Shown piece by piece: positions 42,903-50,868 of a DNA stretch of 64,000 nucleotides (the first letter of the stretch is position 1; the number at the start of each line of letters is the position of its first letter). A model generated the notes under the pieces. It was not told the origin of the DNA, ran no database searches, and saw only the letters and a program-made list of their open reading frames with translations. The translations under genes were made by a program, and so were the position numbers. Location: assembly GCA_017307505.1 (NCBI GenBank), contig JAFKEE010000058.1, positions 35,127 to 99,126 of the forward strand. Direction: 5' to 3'. The DNA is from Acidobacteriota bacterium (GTDB lineage: Bacteria > Acidobacteriota > Terriglobia > Bryobacterales > Bryobacteraceae).

Positions 42903-43817
42903 ATGTCAGAAACGATGATGGCGGTCTGTTTCTTCCTGTTCGTGATGGCCTCCGTCGGAGCGGCCCTGCTGCTGGTGCGTTGGAGAACGGCCTCCAAGAT
43001 CCAGGAGGGTGGCCTGCAGAGCCCGCAGCCCTCCGGCCAGAAAGGCCTCTCGGCGAGCCTTCAGGAATCGATGTATGTCATCGGAGAACTCGCGGCGGGC
43101 CAGAAGCCGAGCAAGGATTCGACCCGCAACTCACTCATCGCGGCCGGTTACCGTTCTCCGGCGGCAGGGACTATCTTCTACGGCACAAAGATTGCCGTAG
43201 CCCTGCTCTGCGGCGTGGTGCTGGGCTGGATCGGCCTGCTGGACCACGACAGCCTGTCCGTGGGCTTCGTGCTCTCGGTCTGCGGCATGGGCTTCGGCTT
43301 CCTGCTTCCTGACCGCGTGCTGGACGCCAAGGTCAACCAGCGTTGCTATCAACTGGAACGCGCCTTGCCGAACGCCCTCGACCTCATGGTGCTGGGCATC
43401 GAAGCTGGCCAGTCGCTGGACAGTGCGCTGATCGAAACCAGCCGCGAATTACGGGGGCTCTACCCGGAACTATCCAGCGAGTTCGGACAGGTGCAGGTAG
43501 AACTGCGTGCGGGCCGCTCGCGGACCGAGGTGCTCTACGCCCTGGGCCAGCGGACCAACTCCATGGAACTCCGCAAGCTCTCTACGGTCCTGATCGATAG
43601 CGATCGCTTCGGCACCAGCCTGGGACCGGCGTTGCGCAACCACGCGCGCTACCTGCGCACCCGCAGACGCCACAAGGCGCAGGAATCGGCTCGCAAGCTG
43701 AGCGTCAAGCTCGTCTTCCCGGTCTTCTTCCTCATCATGCCCGCCGTCTTCGTCATCACTCTGGGCCCGGCGGTCCTGACCTTCTACGAAGCCATCGGCC
43801 CCACGCTCGGCATTTAG
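42903..43817 (+). CDS. tadC: Tad pilus inner-membrane platform protein TadC (T2SSF)
   Basis: A protein of 304 residues, the companion of TadB: an N-terminal helix (MMAVCFFLFVMASVGAALLLV), two central helices (FYGTKIAVALLCGVVLGWIG, FVLSVCGMGFGFLLP) and the T2SSF domain (LERALPNALDLMVLGIEAGQSLDSALIE, here quoted as ALPNALDLMVLGIEAGQ). The C-terminal helix pair ends PAVLTFYEAIGPTLGI. Third and last gene of the set; the acetyltransferase gene converges one base after the stop. No Flp pilin, prepilin peptidase or TadE-like pseudopilin is seen nearby. Confidence 0.9.
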   Translation: MSETMMAVCFFLFVMASVGAALLLVRWRTASKIQEGGLQSPQPSGQKGLSASLQESMYVIGELAAGQKPSKDSTRNSLIAAGYRSPAAGTIFYGTKIAVALLCGVVLGWIGLLDHDSLSVGFVLSVCGMGFGFLLPDRVLDAKVNQRCYQLERALPNALDLMVLGIEAGQSLDSALIETSRELRGLYPELSSEFGQVQVELRAGRSRTEVLYALGQRTNSMELRKLSTVLIDSDRFGTSLGPALRNHARYLRTRRRHKAQESARKLSVKLVFPVFFLIMPAVFVITLGPAVLTFYEAIGPTLGI

Positions 43818-43818
43818 C

Positions 43819-44790
43819 TCAGATCCAGAAGGATTCCCACACCAGCGCCTCAAAGTGATAGATGGCGCGGAAGCCGAAACGCTCGTAGAGCCGGATGGCC
43901 CGCTCGTTCGAGGCCGTGACCGTCAGCGACACTTCGCCGCAACCCTCCGATGCAAGGGCAGCCAGGCTGCGCCGCAGCATCTCGTAACCCACTCCGCCCC
44001 CCTGCAGTTCCGGCGCCAGGCACAATTGCGCGATGTGGCCCACCTGCGCGGCCACTTTGCTGGCCAGCGACAGGCCCACCACCCGGCCGCGCCGGTCCAG
44101 CGCCACCCAGGAGGCGGGCTGCGAGAAATAGCCGCAGCCCGGGTACTGGACAATGTTCTGCAGAAAACGGCGGGCCCCCTGGTCGGAGTTGTACTGGTCG
44201 TTGATCTCGCTGTCGACATGGCCGGCGTAAACCGATCCGATCAACTGCGAAGATCCGTCCAGCCAGCGCATGCTCCAGTTCTCGAGACGGATCTCGGGCT
44301 CGGGATGAACCGGCCGCCTGCCTTCGATCCCCACCGTGGAGGCCAGCATGAAGTGCCGCGAGTAGATGTAGGGGCGCAGCCCCACCGGCGCCACCTGGGA
44401 ACTGCGCATGGCCAACTGCATGAGTTGAGCCTCGACGCGGCGAATCCAGGGGTAGCGGCGCAACTGGCCCAGCGCCGCGCCCAGCAGCATGTTTTCGTTG
44501 GCCGGCGAGCGCCACGCATCGCGCACGTAGAGGTCGCCAATGAGACCCTTGTGGTCCTCCATGACCCAGTAGATATAGCCGACCGGGTCGCCGTCATCCA
44601 ACAGGACAAAGCCGTCCAGGGCCTGCATGGACACATAGCGTGTCACGAGTTCCGCGGACGGCGTAAAGTCCCAGTGCAGCAGTGAGAGCCAGCGCGCCTT
44701 CTCCTCAGCCAGCAGACGGCTGAGGGAAGACGCAGGAAGGGCGCGGAGCTCTGTGAGCCTCAAGGGCCTCGTCTGCTCGCGCGCAGCCAT
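43819..44790 (-). CDS. GNAT-family N-acetyltransferase, two-domain
   Basis: A protein of 323 residues with two GNAT folds. The N-terminal copy (about 55-120: DGFVLLDDGDPVGYIYWVMED) is degenerate. The C-terminal copy (about 210-320) is intact, with HIAQLCLAPELQGGGVGYEMLRRSLAALA (acetyl-CoA loop Q-G-G-G-V-G, here quoted as LAPELQGGGVGYEML) and SLTVTASNERAIRLYERFGF, here quoted as TASNERAIRLYERFGF. The acceptor is unknown. It converges on tadC and is followed by nothing obviously related. Tandem GNATs of this type are often annotated only as hypothetical acetyltransferases. Confidence 0.82.
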   Translation of the reverse strand: MAAREQTRPLRLTELRALPASSLSRLLAEEKARWLSLLHWDFTPSAELVTRYVSMQALDGFVLLDDGDPVGYIYWVMEDHKGLIGDLYVRDAWRSPANENMLLGAALGQLRRYPWIRRVEAQLMQLAMRSSQVAPVGLRPYIYSRHFMLASTVGIEGRRPVHPEPEIRLENWSMRWLDGSSQLIGSVYAGHVDSEINDQYNSDQGARRFLQNIVQYPGCGYFSQPASWVALDRRGRVVGLSLASKVAAQVGHIAQLCLAPELQGGGVGYEMLRRSLAALASEGCGEVSLTVTASNERAIRLYERFGFRAIYHFEALVWESFWI

Positions 44791-44808
44791 AGCGCGATCA
44801 TATCAGCG

Positions 44809-46005
44809 TTAGGCTACCTTGCAATCCTTCAGGAACTGCTTAATGCAGCGAATTGCCTGACGGGACCGGTGATGGTTCTCAATCAGTGCGAAGCGCACAT
44901 GGCTGTCGCCTGCCGGGCCAAAGCCGATGCCGGGCGAAACTGCCACCAGTGCTTTCTCCAGCAGCAGCTTGGAGAATTCGAGCGAACCCGCCGCCTGGAA
45001 CGCCTCAGGAATAGGCGCCCACACGAACATCGAGCCCTTCGGCTTCTCCACGGGCCAGCCTGCCGCATTCAACCCGTCGACAAGCAGGTCGCGCCGCTTC
45101 TCGTAGAGATGGCGAATCTTCTCGACTTCGCCTTCGCACTCGCGCAAGCCGATGATCGAGGCAATCTGGATGGGCTGGAAGTTGCCATAGTCCAGGTAGC
45201 TCTTGATCCGGGCCAGCGCTTTGATCATCTTCTTGTTGCCGACGCAGAAGCCGACGCGCCAGCCTGCCATGTTGTAGCTCTTCGACATGGTGAAGATCTC
45301 CACGGCGACGTCCTTCGCCCCTTCTACCTGGAGGATGCTGGGTGCGCGATAGCCGTCGAAGCCGAGATCCGCATACGCGAAGTCGTGCACCACCATCGTG
45401 CCGTGCTGGTGGGCCATCCGGACCACTTCCTTGAAGAAATCCAGATCAACACATGCCGTGGTCGGATTGTGCGGGAAGTTCATCAGGATGATCTGCGGCG
45501 GTTTCGTCGCTTTGCGGTAGTGATCTTCCAGACCGTTCAGGAAGTCGGCTGGATTGGAGACGGGCAGAGGTACGGCTTCACCCTCGGCCATGATAACCCC
45601 CCATTGATGAATGGGATAGCAGGGCGCAGGAGTGATGACGTGATCCCCCGGTCCAACGACGGCGAACAGCAGGTGGGCCAACGCGTCCTTGGATCCGATG
45701 GTCACAATCGCTTCGTCTTCCGGATCGAGCTCGACGCCGTAGTTTCTGGCGTAGCGCTTACAGATTTCGTGCCGCAGGTTCGGTATGCCCCTCGACACGG
45801 AGTAGCGATGATTCTTGGGGTTCCGTGCTGCCTCTGCCAGTTTGCTCACGATGGGGCGCGGGGTTGCGCCATCGGGATTGCCCATCCCGAAATCAACTAC
45901 GTCATACTGCGCCGCACGCAGTTTTGCCTTCATTTCGTTGACGACGGCAAAGACGTAGGGTGGCAATTTGGATATGCGGTAAAACTCGTCTGGCAATGAA
46001 CCCAT
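44809..46005 (-). CDS. Class I/II aminotransferase (alanine/LL-DAP aminotransferase-like)
   Basis: A protein of 398 residues, fold-type I PLP enzyme. Motifs: [35 protein letters not shown], here quoted as [42 protein letters not shown]; the PLP lysine in [16 protein letters not shown]; and the carboxylate-binding Arg in HVRFALIEN. The closest groups are AlaC-type alanine transaminases and LL-diaminopimelate aminotransferases; the distinction cannot be made here. It lies downstream, on the same strand, of nothing and diverges from a tiny open frame (46030) and the exosortase locus. Confidence 0.9.
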   Translation of the reverse strand: MGSLPDEFYRISKLPPYVFAVVNEMKAKLRAAQYDVVDFGMGNPDGATPRPIVSKLAEAARNPKNHRYSVSRGIPNLRHEICKRYARNYGVELDPEDEAIVTIGSKDALAHLLFAVVGPGDHVITPAPCYPIHQWGVIMAEGEAVPLPVSNPADFLNGLEDHYRKATKPPQIILMNFPHNPTTACVDLDFFKEVVRMAHQHGTMVVHDFAYADLGFDGYRAPSILQVEGAKDVAVEIFTMSKSYNMAGWRVGFCVGNKKMIKALARIKSYLDYGNFQPIQIASIIGLRECEGEVEKIRHLYEKRRDLLVDGLNAAGWPVEKPKGSMFVWAPIPEAFQAAGSLEFSKLLLEKALVAVSPGIGFGPAGDSHVRFALIENHHRSRQAIRCIKQFLKDCKVA

Positions 46006-46029
46006 AAGGTCTATGCTACACTGCCGGAC

Positions 46030-46149
46030 ATGAGGAACTACTGCTGGGCCTGCGTTTTGGCCTCTGTCCTCGCCTTCGGCATCCTGTGCGGATCACAGGC
46101 TGAACCGGTCCGCGCCATCCAGCAAAGCCACGCCGTGGTGGTCATCTAG
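46030..46149 (+). CDS. Possible short secreted peptide (39 residues)
   Basis: ATG 46030 opens a 39-codon frame whose first 24 residues are a convincing signal peptide ([19 protein letters not shown], cut after GSQA) leaving a 15-residue tail. There is no good ribosome-binding site, the frame overlaps the likely promoter of the aminotransferase gene, and no homologue is recognised. It may be a real micropeptide, a 5' fragment of a lost secreted protein, or chance. Confidence 0.25.
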   Translation: MRNYCWACVLASVLAFGILCGSQAEPVRAIQQSHAVVVI

Positions 46150-46573
46150 GTCCCGCTCCGGGCTCCACTTTTCCATCAGGCCGCCACTCGTGCGGAATCC
46201 CCACGGGCCACTCCAATCCGGCCGCAGCGGAGCCTCTGGATCCCGCACAACACCCCTCCAGGAAGTCTGGCAGGAGCCCCCGAACATCACCGCTGGGAGG
46301 GCATACAGGTGCCGTGGATCGGGCGATACCCCTCTCGCAGGTACTGGGGATAAAGTACTGAGCTTTCAAAAAGATAGGTCTCAGGTACCAGGCAGAAAGC
46401 ACCAGCCGGAGGCCTCTCCCGCCAGTCCCGCCGGACTATTTTGATCAAATAGTACTAGTTCGGGCTTCGGAACGCTCCGGAATGGCCAAAACGGGGCCGT
46501 TTGCCCTTGACGGACACGTGTCGCACCGACTAGCATTTGCAGACAGTCCAATTTTTAGAGAGGAGTTTACGCA
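46150..46573 (+). promoter_or_regulatory. Palindrome-rich leader/promoter region of the exosortase E locus
   Basis: No credible gene lies here. GTACYRG heptamers occur at 46341, 46355, 46385 and 46452. An inverted repeat ACTATTT-TGATC-AAATAGT spans 46435-46453. AAACGG-GG-CCGTTT lies at 46489-46502, just before a sigma70-like promoter TTGACG (46507-46512), 18-base spacer, TAGCAT (46531-46536). The spacer contains the perfect palindrome GACACGTGTC (46513-46522). Transcription would begin near 46543, about 30 bases before the 54-residue peptide gene. Several repeats argue for tight regulation; the regulators are not identified. Confidence 0.55.
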
Positions 46574-46738
46574 ATGGCAAGTTTGGTTCAAAAATCTCTC
46601 GGGATGCTCTGCCTCATGATCGGTTTGGGGACGGTGGCGATGGCTCGCATCGCGCCCGAGATCGATGGTGCCTCGGCTACCAGCGCCCTGACGCTGCTCA
46701 CCGGTGCGGTTCTGGTTATTCGCAGCCGCCGCCGCTAG
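46574..46738 (+). CDS. Minimal VPEID-CTERM-type sorting-signal protein (APEID variant)
   Basis: A protein of 54 residues from ATG 46574, with AGGAG eight bases upstream. Residues about 5-25 form a signal peptide (GMLCLMIGLGTVAMA). It is followed almost immediately by APEID (residues 28-32), a hydrophobic helix (SALTLLTGAVLVI) and a basic tail RSRRR. This order - PEID-type motif, helix, Arg cluster - is the VPEID-CTERM exosortase-sorting signal, with Ala in place of the leading Val. There is virtually no mature domain between signal peptide and sorting signal. It lies 89 bases upstream of the exosortase E/protease gene, its expected processing enzyme. The biological role of the released peptide is unknown. 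Confidence 0.8.
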   Translation: MASLVQKSLGMLCLMIGLGTVAMARIAPEIDGASATSALTLLTGAVLVIRSRRR

Positions 46739-46827
46739 TTTCTAGGTCCGGCCTCCCCGTGCCGCCCGCGAGGGAAATCCAGGGAGGCCGGTCCAGGATT
46801 CAGGCAGTGCCCCGCCCGCCGTCCCGC

Positions 46828-48462
46828 ATGTCCTCATCCCCCCGATGGATTGATCTGCCGTTCCGGGAAGTGCCCCCTTCCGGCCTGCGTTTCTGCTTCC
46901 TCGCCGTCCTCCTCGCCGTGGAGATGTGCGCCGCCAGCATCCTGCTGGATTGCGCCGACCTTTCCACCTCCGGCGGCCTGGCCACCGGGATCAGACACTA
47001 CGGACCCTTCCTCGTGCGGGCTTCCGTCCTGTTCCTGGCCGCTTCCCTGATGCTGGGGCGGAAAGGTCCGGCGGGTTTGAGTTCTGTGTTCCGCAGCCCG
47101 GCAGCCCCCCTAAACTACGCCCTCCTGGGGGCGCATGGGGCGGCAATGGCCGCTTTCGTCTTTCTTTCAGGTCGCCTGTTCGCCGGCCCCTCTTCCATCA
47201 CGGCCGTCTGGGTGCCCTACCTGTGGGTCCTCAGCGGCTTGGCAGGCGTCCTGGCCGCCGCTCTGGCGCTGTTGCCCTTCAGTTTCTGGCGCGAAACCGT
47301 GCGCGCCGTCGGCCTGGGCTGGATCTGGGGCGCGGCCGTGGCCGCCGCCGCGGCGCTGGTCCGGACAGCCGCTATGACCCTCTGGGCGAGTTCCAGCGCG
47401 ATCACCTTCCAGGCCGTCCGGCTCATTCTTCAGCCAGTCCTGCCGGGGCTGAAGGCCAACCCGGCCACGGCGGATATCGGGACAGACCGGTTCAGTGTGA
47501 CCATCGCCCCGGAATGCTCCGGCTACGAGGGCGTCGGGCTGTTTCTTGTCTTCAGTGCGGCCTGGCTATTCTTCTTTCGCAAGGAGTACAAGTTCCCGGC
47601 GGCTCTGGCGCTGATTCCGGCCGGCGCGCTTTTGATGTGGATTCTCAATGCGTTACGCATTGCGACCCTCATCCTCATTGGCCACGCCGGAGCCGAGGGC
47701 ATCGCCTTCGGAGGCTTCCATTCCGAAGCAGGCTGGATCGGCTTCATCGTCACCGCAATCCTCTTCTGCGTCCTCTCCCGCCGCCTCCGCCTGTTCCAGC
47801 CTGCTTCGGAAGTGCAAGCGGAGCCCGTACTTACAGACGCCAACCCCGTCGCCGCCTATCTCATGCCGTTCCTGGCGATCCTGGCCGCTTCCCTCGTCGC
47901 CCGGGCCGGTTCGGCCGATTTCGAGTGGCTCTACCCACTGCGCCTGCTCGCAGCCATCGCCGCCTTGTGGTACTTCCGCCGGGCGTATCGCGGTGTGGAT
48001 TGGCGCTTCGGCCCCCTGGCGGCCGCCGCCGGTCTTGCGGTCGCCGGCTTGTGGGCCTGGACAACACCCTCCACGGCGAGGACGGGGCTGCCGGCGGGCT
48101 TCGTAGCCATGCCCGCCGTTCTGCAAGCGTTTTGGCTCGCCTGCCGGCTGCTTGCGGCCGTCGTCACCGTGCCCGTGGCCGAGGAATTGGCGTTTCGCGG
48201 CTTCCTGCTGCGCAGGCTATCCGGCGCCGACTTCGAATCGGTGGATTGGCGCAAATTCGCCTGGTTTCCGTTCCTGGTCTCGTCCGTCGCCTTTGGAGCC
48301 ATGCACGAGTCGCGGTGGCTGGCCGGAATTGTAGCCGGAGCCGCCTACGCGCTGATCCAGATCCGGCGCGGACGCCTCGGCGATGCCGTGCTGGCGCACG
48401 CCGTCACCAACGCCGCACTGGCCGGGCTCGTCTGGTACACCGGCGACTGGCGCTACTGGTAG
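46828..48462 (+). CDS. xrtE: Exosortase E/CPBP protease fusion (XrtE type)
   Basis: A protein of 544 residues from ATG 46828; a GTG at 46807 is possible. The N-terminal ~320 residues are an eight-helix exosortase with the catalytic Cys230 (APECSGYEG), Arg277 (NALRIATLI) and His298 (GGFHSEAGW). The C-terminal ~200 residues are a CPBP (CAAX-protease/abortive-infection) module with Glu452-Glu453 and Arg457 (AEELAFRGFLLRRL), His493 (AMHESRWLAG) and His524/Asn528 (LAHAVTNAA). This fusion defines exosortase E of VPEID-CTERM systems, so the pair with the upstream peptide is self-consistent. It should cleave and transfer or release the peptide at the membrane; the second protease may trim the product. 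A longer open frame back to 46537 overlaps the peptide gene and is rejected. Confidence 0.88.
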   Translation: MSSSPRWIDLPFREVPPSGLRFCFLAVLLAVEMCAASILLDCADLSTSGGLATGIRHYGPFLVRASVLFLAASLMLGRKGPAGLSSVFRSPAAPLNYALLGAHGAAMAAFVFLSGRLFAGPSSITAVWVPYLWVLSGLAGVLAAALALLPFSFWRETVRAVGLGWIWGAAVAAAAALVRTAAMTLWASSSAITFQAVRLILQPVLPGLKANPATADIGTDRFSVTIAPECSGYEGVGLFLVFSAAWLFFFRKEYKFPAALALIPAGALLMWILNALRIATLILIGHAGAEGIAFGGFHSEAGWIGFIVTAILFCVLSRRLRLFQPASEVQAEPVLTDANPVAAYLMPFLAILAASLVARAGSADFEWLYPLRLLAAIAALWYFRRAYRGVDWRFGPLAAAAGLAVAGLWAWTTPSTARTGLPAGFVAMPAVLQAFWLACRLLAAVVTVPVAEELAFRGFLLRRLSGADFESVDWRKFAWFPFLVSSVAFGAMHESRWLAGIVAGAAYALIQIRRGRLGDAVLAHAVTNAALAGLVWYTGDWRYW

Positions 48463-48474
48463 CCGCGAAACCAG

Positions 48475-49191
48475 TCAGGAGTGCAGGTGATCCGGTTTGG
48501 GGCCGGCCTCCGGCTGGTTTCCGTCCAACGCCCGCAGCGCGGCAATCATCGCATCCTTCGCACGGTAGATGTGCTTGCGCAGCGCGGCCGTCACGCCCGG
48601 GGCGTCCTTTGCCTCCAGCGCGGCCACAATCGCCTCGTGCTCGGCCTGCTCCTCCTGCAGGCGCAGCGGCCAGCCGGATTCACCCGCATGGATCCGGACA
48701 ATCTTGATGTGCGCGTTCAGGGCATGATACATGTCCGCAAGCCGCTGATTCCCCGCGGCATCGATGAAGATCTGGTGGAACTCGGAATTGCTCTGCTCGT
48801 GCGCCCGTCGTTCGGCCTCGTTCGTGACCTTGCGCCGCAGCAGTTTCAACAACTCGTGCAGCCGGGACAACTGCTCGGGCTGGATGCGCTCGATGGCCTC
48901 TTCAGCGGCCAGACACTCCAACGCGCTCCTCAACTTGAACGTCTCGTCCAGATCCTGGGGAGTCAGGCTCGCGATGAACGTACCGCTGCGCGGGCGGACC
49001 TCCACCAGCCCTTCCGTGGCCAACTGCTGGATGGCGCCGCGCACCGGAGTCAGGCTCACCCCCAGCTTCTGGGCCAGTTCCTCCACATTGAGCCGCTCGC
49101 CGGGTTTCATCGAGCAGCTGACAATCGCCTGGCGCAACGCGTCGTAGACGGCGTCCACCGCTCGTTCACGGCGGATCTTGGTGAACTCCAT
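48475..49191 (-). CDS. GntR-family transcriptional regulator (FadR/FCD subfamily)
   Basis: A protein of 238 residues. An N-terminal winged helix (YDALRQAIVSCSMKPGERLNVEELAQKLGVS, here quoted as KPGERLNVEELAQKLGVS, then TPVRGAIQQLATEGLVEV) precedes an all-helical FCD ligand-binding domain (FKLRSALECLAAEEAIERI, FHQIFIDAAGNQRLADMYHAL, here quoted as EFHQIFIDAAGNQRL; HEAIVAALEAKDAPGVTAALRKHI, here quoted as HEAIVAALEAKD). FCD regulators respond to organic or sugar acids bound with a metal. It converges on the exosortase gene 12 bases away, so no regulatory link is implied; its target is probably the secreted-protein gene divergent from it, or a remote catabolic locus. Confidence 0.9.
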   Translation of the reverse strand: MEFTKIRRERAVDAVYDALRQAIVSCSMKPGERLNVEELAQKLGVSLTPVRGAIQQLATEGLVEVRPRSGTFIASLTPQDLDETFKLRSALECLAAEEAIERIQPEQLSRLHELLKLLRRKVTNEAERRAHEQSNSEFHQIFIDAAGNQRLADMYHALNAHIKIVRIHAGESGWPLRLQEEQAEHEAIVAALEAKDAPGVTAALRKHIYRAKDAMIAALRALDGNQPEAGPKPDHLHS

Positions 49192-49351
49192 AGGGTCTCC
49201 CTGAAAACGCTACCAGAACTGATGAGTGTAGATCTTTGTATTTCAGATGGCAAGAATGTGGAATTTCAGAATCACCCGTTTAAGGGTAAGGCGCGCAACC
49301 GGAGGCCCAGTGGCGACGTCTGTAGCAGGACGGGCGGTATCCTGGAAAGAG

Positions 49352-50089
49352 ATGGGCTCCACTTTGACCACAGACCGGGTTCGGCGTGTGTTTGTCGGCG
49401 CGGCATTCCTGTCCGCGGCGGTTCTGACCTATGCAGCAGACTGGAAAGACAAGCCGTTTCCGAATTGGAACGACGCGACGGTGGTGCGCCTGGTGTCCGA
49501 TTCCCCCTGGGCCCACGTCAAATCGGTGAACCTGATGTGGGTGAAGCCGGGTGACCGGCCCTTCAGCTACAAGGACGTACCCGGGAATACGCCAAATGGC
49601 ACCATCAAGGGCGGCAGTCCCGTAGGCGGCATTGGAGTGCCGCGATCCAGCCTGCCGGCCAAGGCGGACCTCATCGTGCGCTGGGCCAGTGCCCTGCCCA
49701 TCCGCCACGCCACCGCCCTCTACAAAGCCCGCCAGCAGAAGCAGGGCGAGGCGAAGCTCAATGCCCTCATCGGACCCCCTCCGCAGGATTACGTCCTGGA
49801 GATCTACGGAGTGCCGGCCGAAGTGGCGCATCTGGGCGCCGGCGTCGTGGAGATCGAGACGGAGCGGACCTCGTTCCTGAAGACCCGTTCGGGCCGCATC
49901 ATCAAGCCCAGCAAAGTCGAGGTCGTGCCCCAGGGTCTCACCCTCGCCATCCAGATCCATTTCCCCAATACGACGCCCATCGAGTTGAAGGACGAGGAAG
50001 TGGAATGCGTCAGCGACCTGCAGATCTTTGCGATCCACGAGAAATTCCGCCTCAGCCAGATGGTTTACCAGAACCACCTGGAACTCTGA
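49352..50089 (+). CDS. Secreted protein of an acidobacterial paralogous family, unknown function
   Basis: A protein of 245 residues. The ATG at 49352 has GGAAAGAG immediately upstream and a signal peptide (RRVFVGAAFLSAAVLTYAA). The mature start ADWKDKPFPNWNDATVVRLVSDSPWA, here seen as WKDKPFPNWNDATV and VSDSPWA, is a pattern that recurs in secreted paralogs of Solibacter-type genomes (general recollection, not checked). The rest (ALPIRHATALYKARQQKQGEA, PPPQDYVLEIYGVPA, IEIETERTSFLK, here quoted as VVEIETERTSFLKT) is predicted alpha/beta without a recognised active site. It diverges from the GntR regulator. No function is claimed. Confidence 0.65.
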   Translation: MGSTLTTDRVRRVFVGAAFLSAAVLTYAADWKDKPFPNWNDATVVRLVSDSPWAHVKSVNLMWVKPGDRPFSYKDVPGNTPNGTIKGGSPVGGIGVPRSSLPAKADLIVRWASALPIRHATALYKARQQKQGEAKLNALIGPPPQDYVLEIYGVPAEVAHLGAGVVEIETERTSFLKTRSGRIIKPSKVEVVPQGLTLAIQIHFPNTTPIELKDEEVECVSDLQIFAIHEKFRLSQMVYQNHLEL

Positions 50090-50092
50090 CGG

Positions 50093-50857
50093 CTACTGGC
50101 GGTTCATGCAGGCGAAGTATCCCCGGAACAGCACTTCGTGCTCCCGTCCGTCCCACACCGGCTCCAGCGTCGACGCACACCATTGCCGGATCTCGTCGTA
50201 GGCCACGCCGTTCCGCATCGCCGAAGCCACATTCGTCTCGGTGAGCATGTACTCCAGGTAGAACGCGGGTGACAGTGTGATGCCGATCTCAAAGTGCTCG
50301 TACGCGCCGACACGGCAGCCCGAGTCGAGGGAACCCAGGATCTGCGGGTTCAGTTCGCGGGCCTCGTTGCGCGGCCACGGGTAGCGCGCGGTGAAGGCGG
50401 TAAACCACTCGTCCAACCGGTCGTTGTGGCGGAACGAGCGGCCCGGCGAGAAATCGTACACAAGCAGAGTGCCGGCGGGCGTGAGGGTCCGCAGCGCCTC
50501 GGGAAAGAACAGCTCCAGGTTCGTGTAGTTCAGGACGCCGGCCGCGGTGATGAGATCGACGGAACCCGCCCTCAGCGGCAGCGCCTCGGCGTGCCCCACC
50601 AGGAAGTCGGCCGCCGGCGCGAGCGCCGAGTGCCACTGGAGCATCGGCTCGGCCGGCTCCATGCCGATGGAGTGTTCTGCAAAGCCCTCCAGCGCACGGG
50701 TGGAGAGCCCAGCGCCGCAACCGACGTCCAGAGCCCGCCGGAACGGAGCGGGGCGCCCCAGGGCCCGGTGGGCCCGTTCCATCACGCGGGCATGCACAGG
50801 CGGCCGCGCCGTGGCATAGCCGGCGGCCATCTTGTCCGATTCGAAGGGATTCGCCAT
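50093..50857 (-). CDS. Class I SAM-dependent methyltransferase
   Basis: A protein of 254 residues with a Rossmann-like methyltransferase core: motif I ALDVGCGAGLSTRAL, the acidic residue in IGMEPAEPML, motif II-III LPLRAGSVDLITAAGVLNY, here quoted as LRAGSVDLITAAGVLNYTN, and LTPAGTLLVYDFSPG. This is the UbiE/type 11 fold, whose acceptors range from quinones to small metabolites, so the substrate cannot be given. The stop lies four bases from the convergent secreted-protein gene. The DUF1501 gene lies upstream on the same strand with an 11-base gap and may be co-transcribed. Confidence 0.87.
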   Translation of the reverse strand: MANPFESDKMAAGYATARPPVHARVMERAHRALGRPAPFRRALDVGCGAGLSTRALEGFAEHSIGMEPAEPMLQWHSALAPAADFLVGHAEALPLRAGSVDLITAAGVLNYTNLELFFPEALRTLTPAGTLLVYDFSPGRSFRHNDRLDEWFTAFTARYPWPRNEARELNPQILGSLDSGCRVGAYEHFEIGITLSPAFYLEYMLTETNVASAMRNGVAYDEIRQWCASTLEPVWDGREHEVLFRGYFACMNRQ

Positions 50858-50868
50858 GAACTCCCAGT

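Noticed and set aside
46190..46444. Open frames on both strands before the exosortase locus
   Set aside because: No start signals or homology; the region is better explained as regulatory DNA with repeats.
46520..46541. Sigma54 promoter before the peptide gene
   Set aside because: A TTGC element is present, but the GG required ten bases before its GC is absent; the sigma70-like reading fits better.
46150..46573. Possible riboswitch in the exosortase leader
   Set aside because: The conserved cores of c-di-GMP, cobalamin and similar riboswitches that I can recognise were not present; only inverted repeats and a sigma70-like promoter were found.
46537..46827. N-terminal extension of the exosortase frame
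   Set aside because: It overlaps the 54-residue peptide gene in another frame, lacks a ribosome-binding site and is not hydrophobic; the ATG at 46828 directly precedes the first membrane region.
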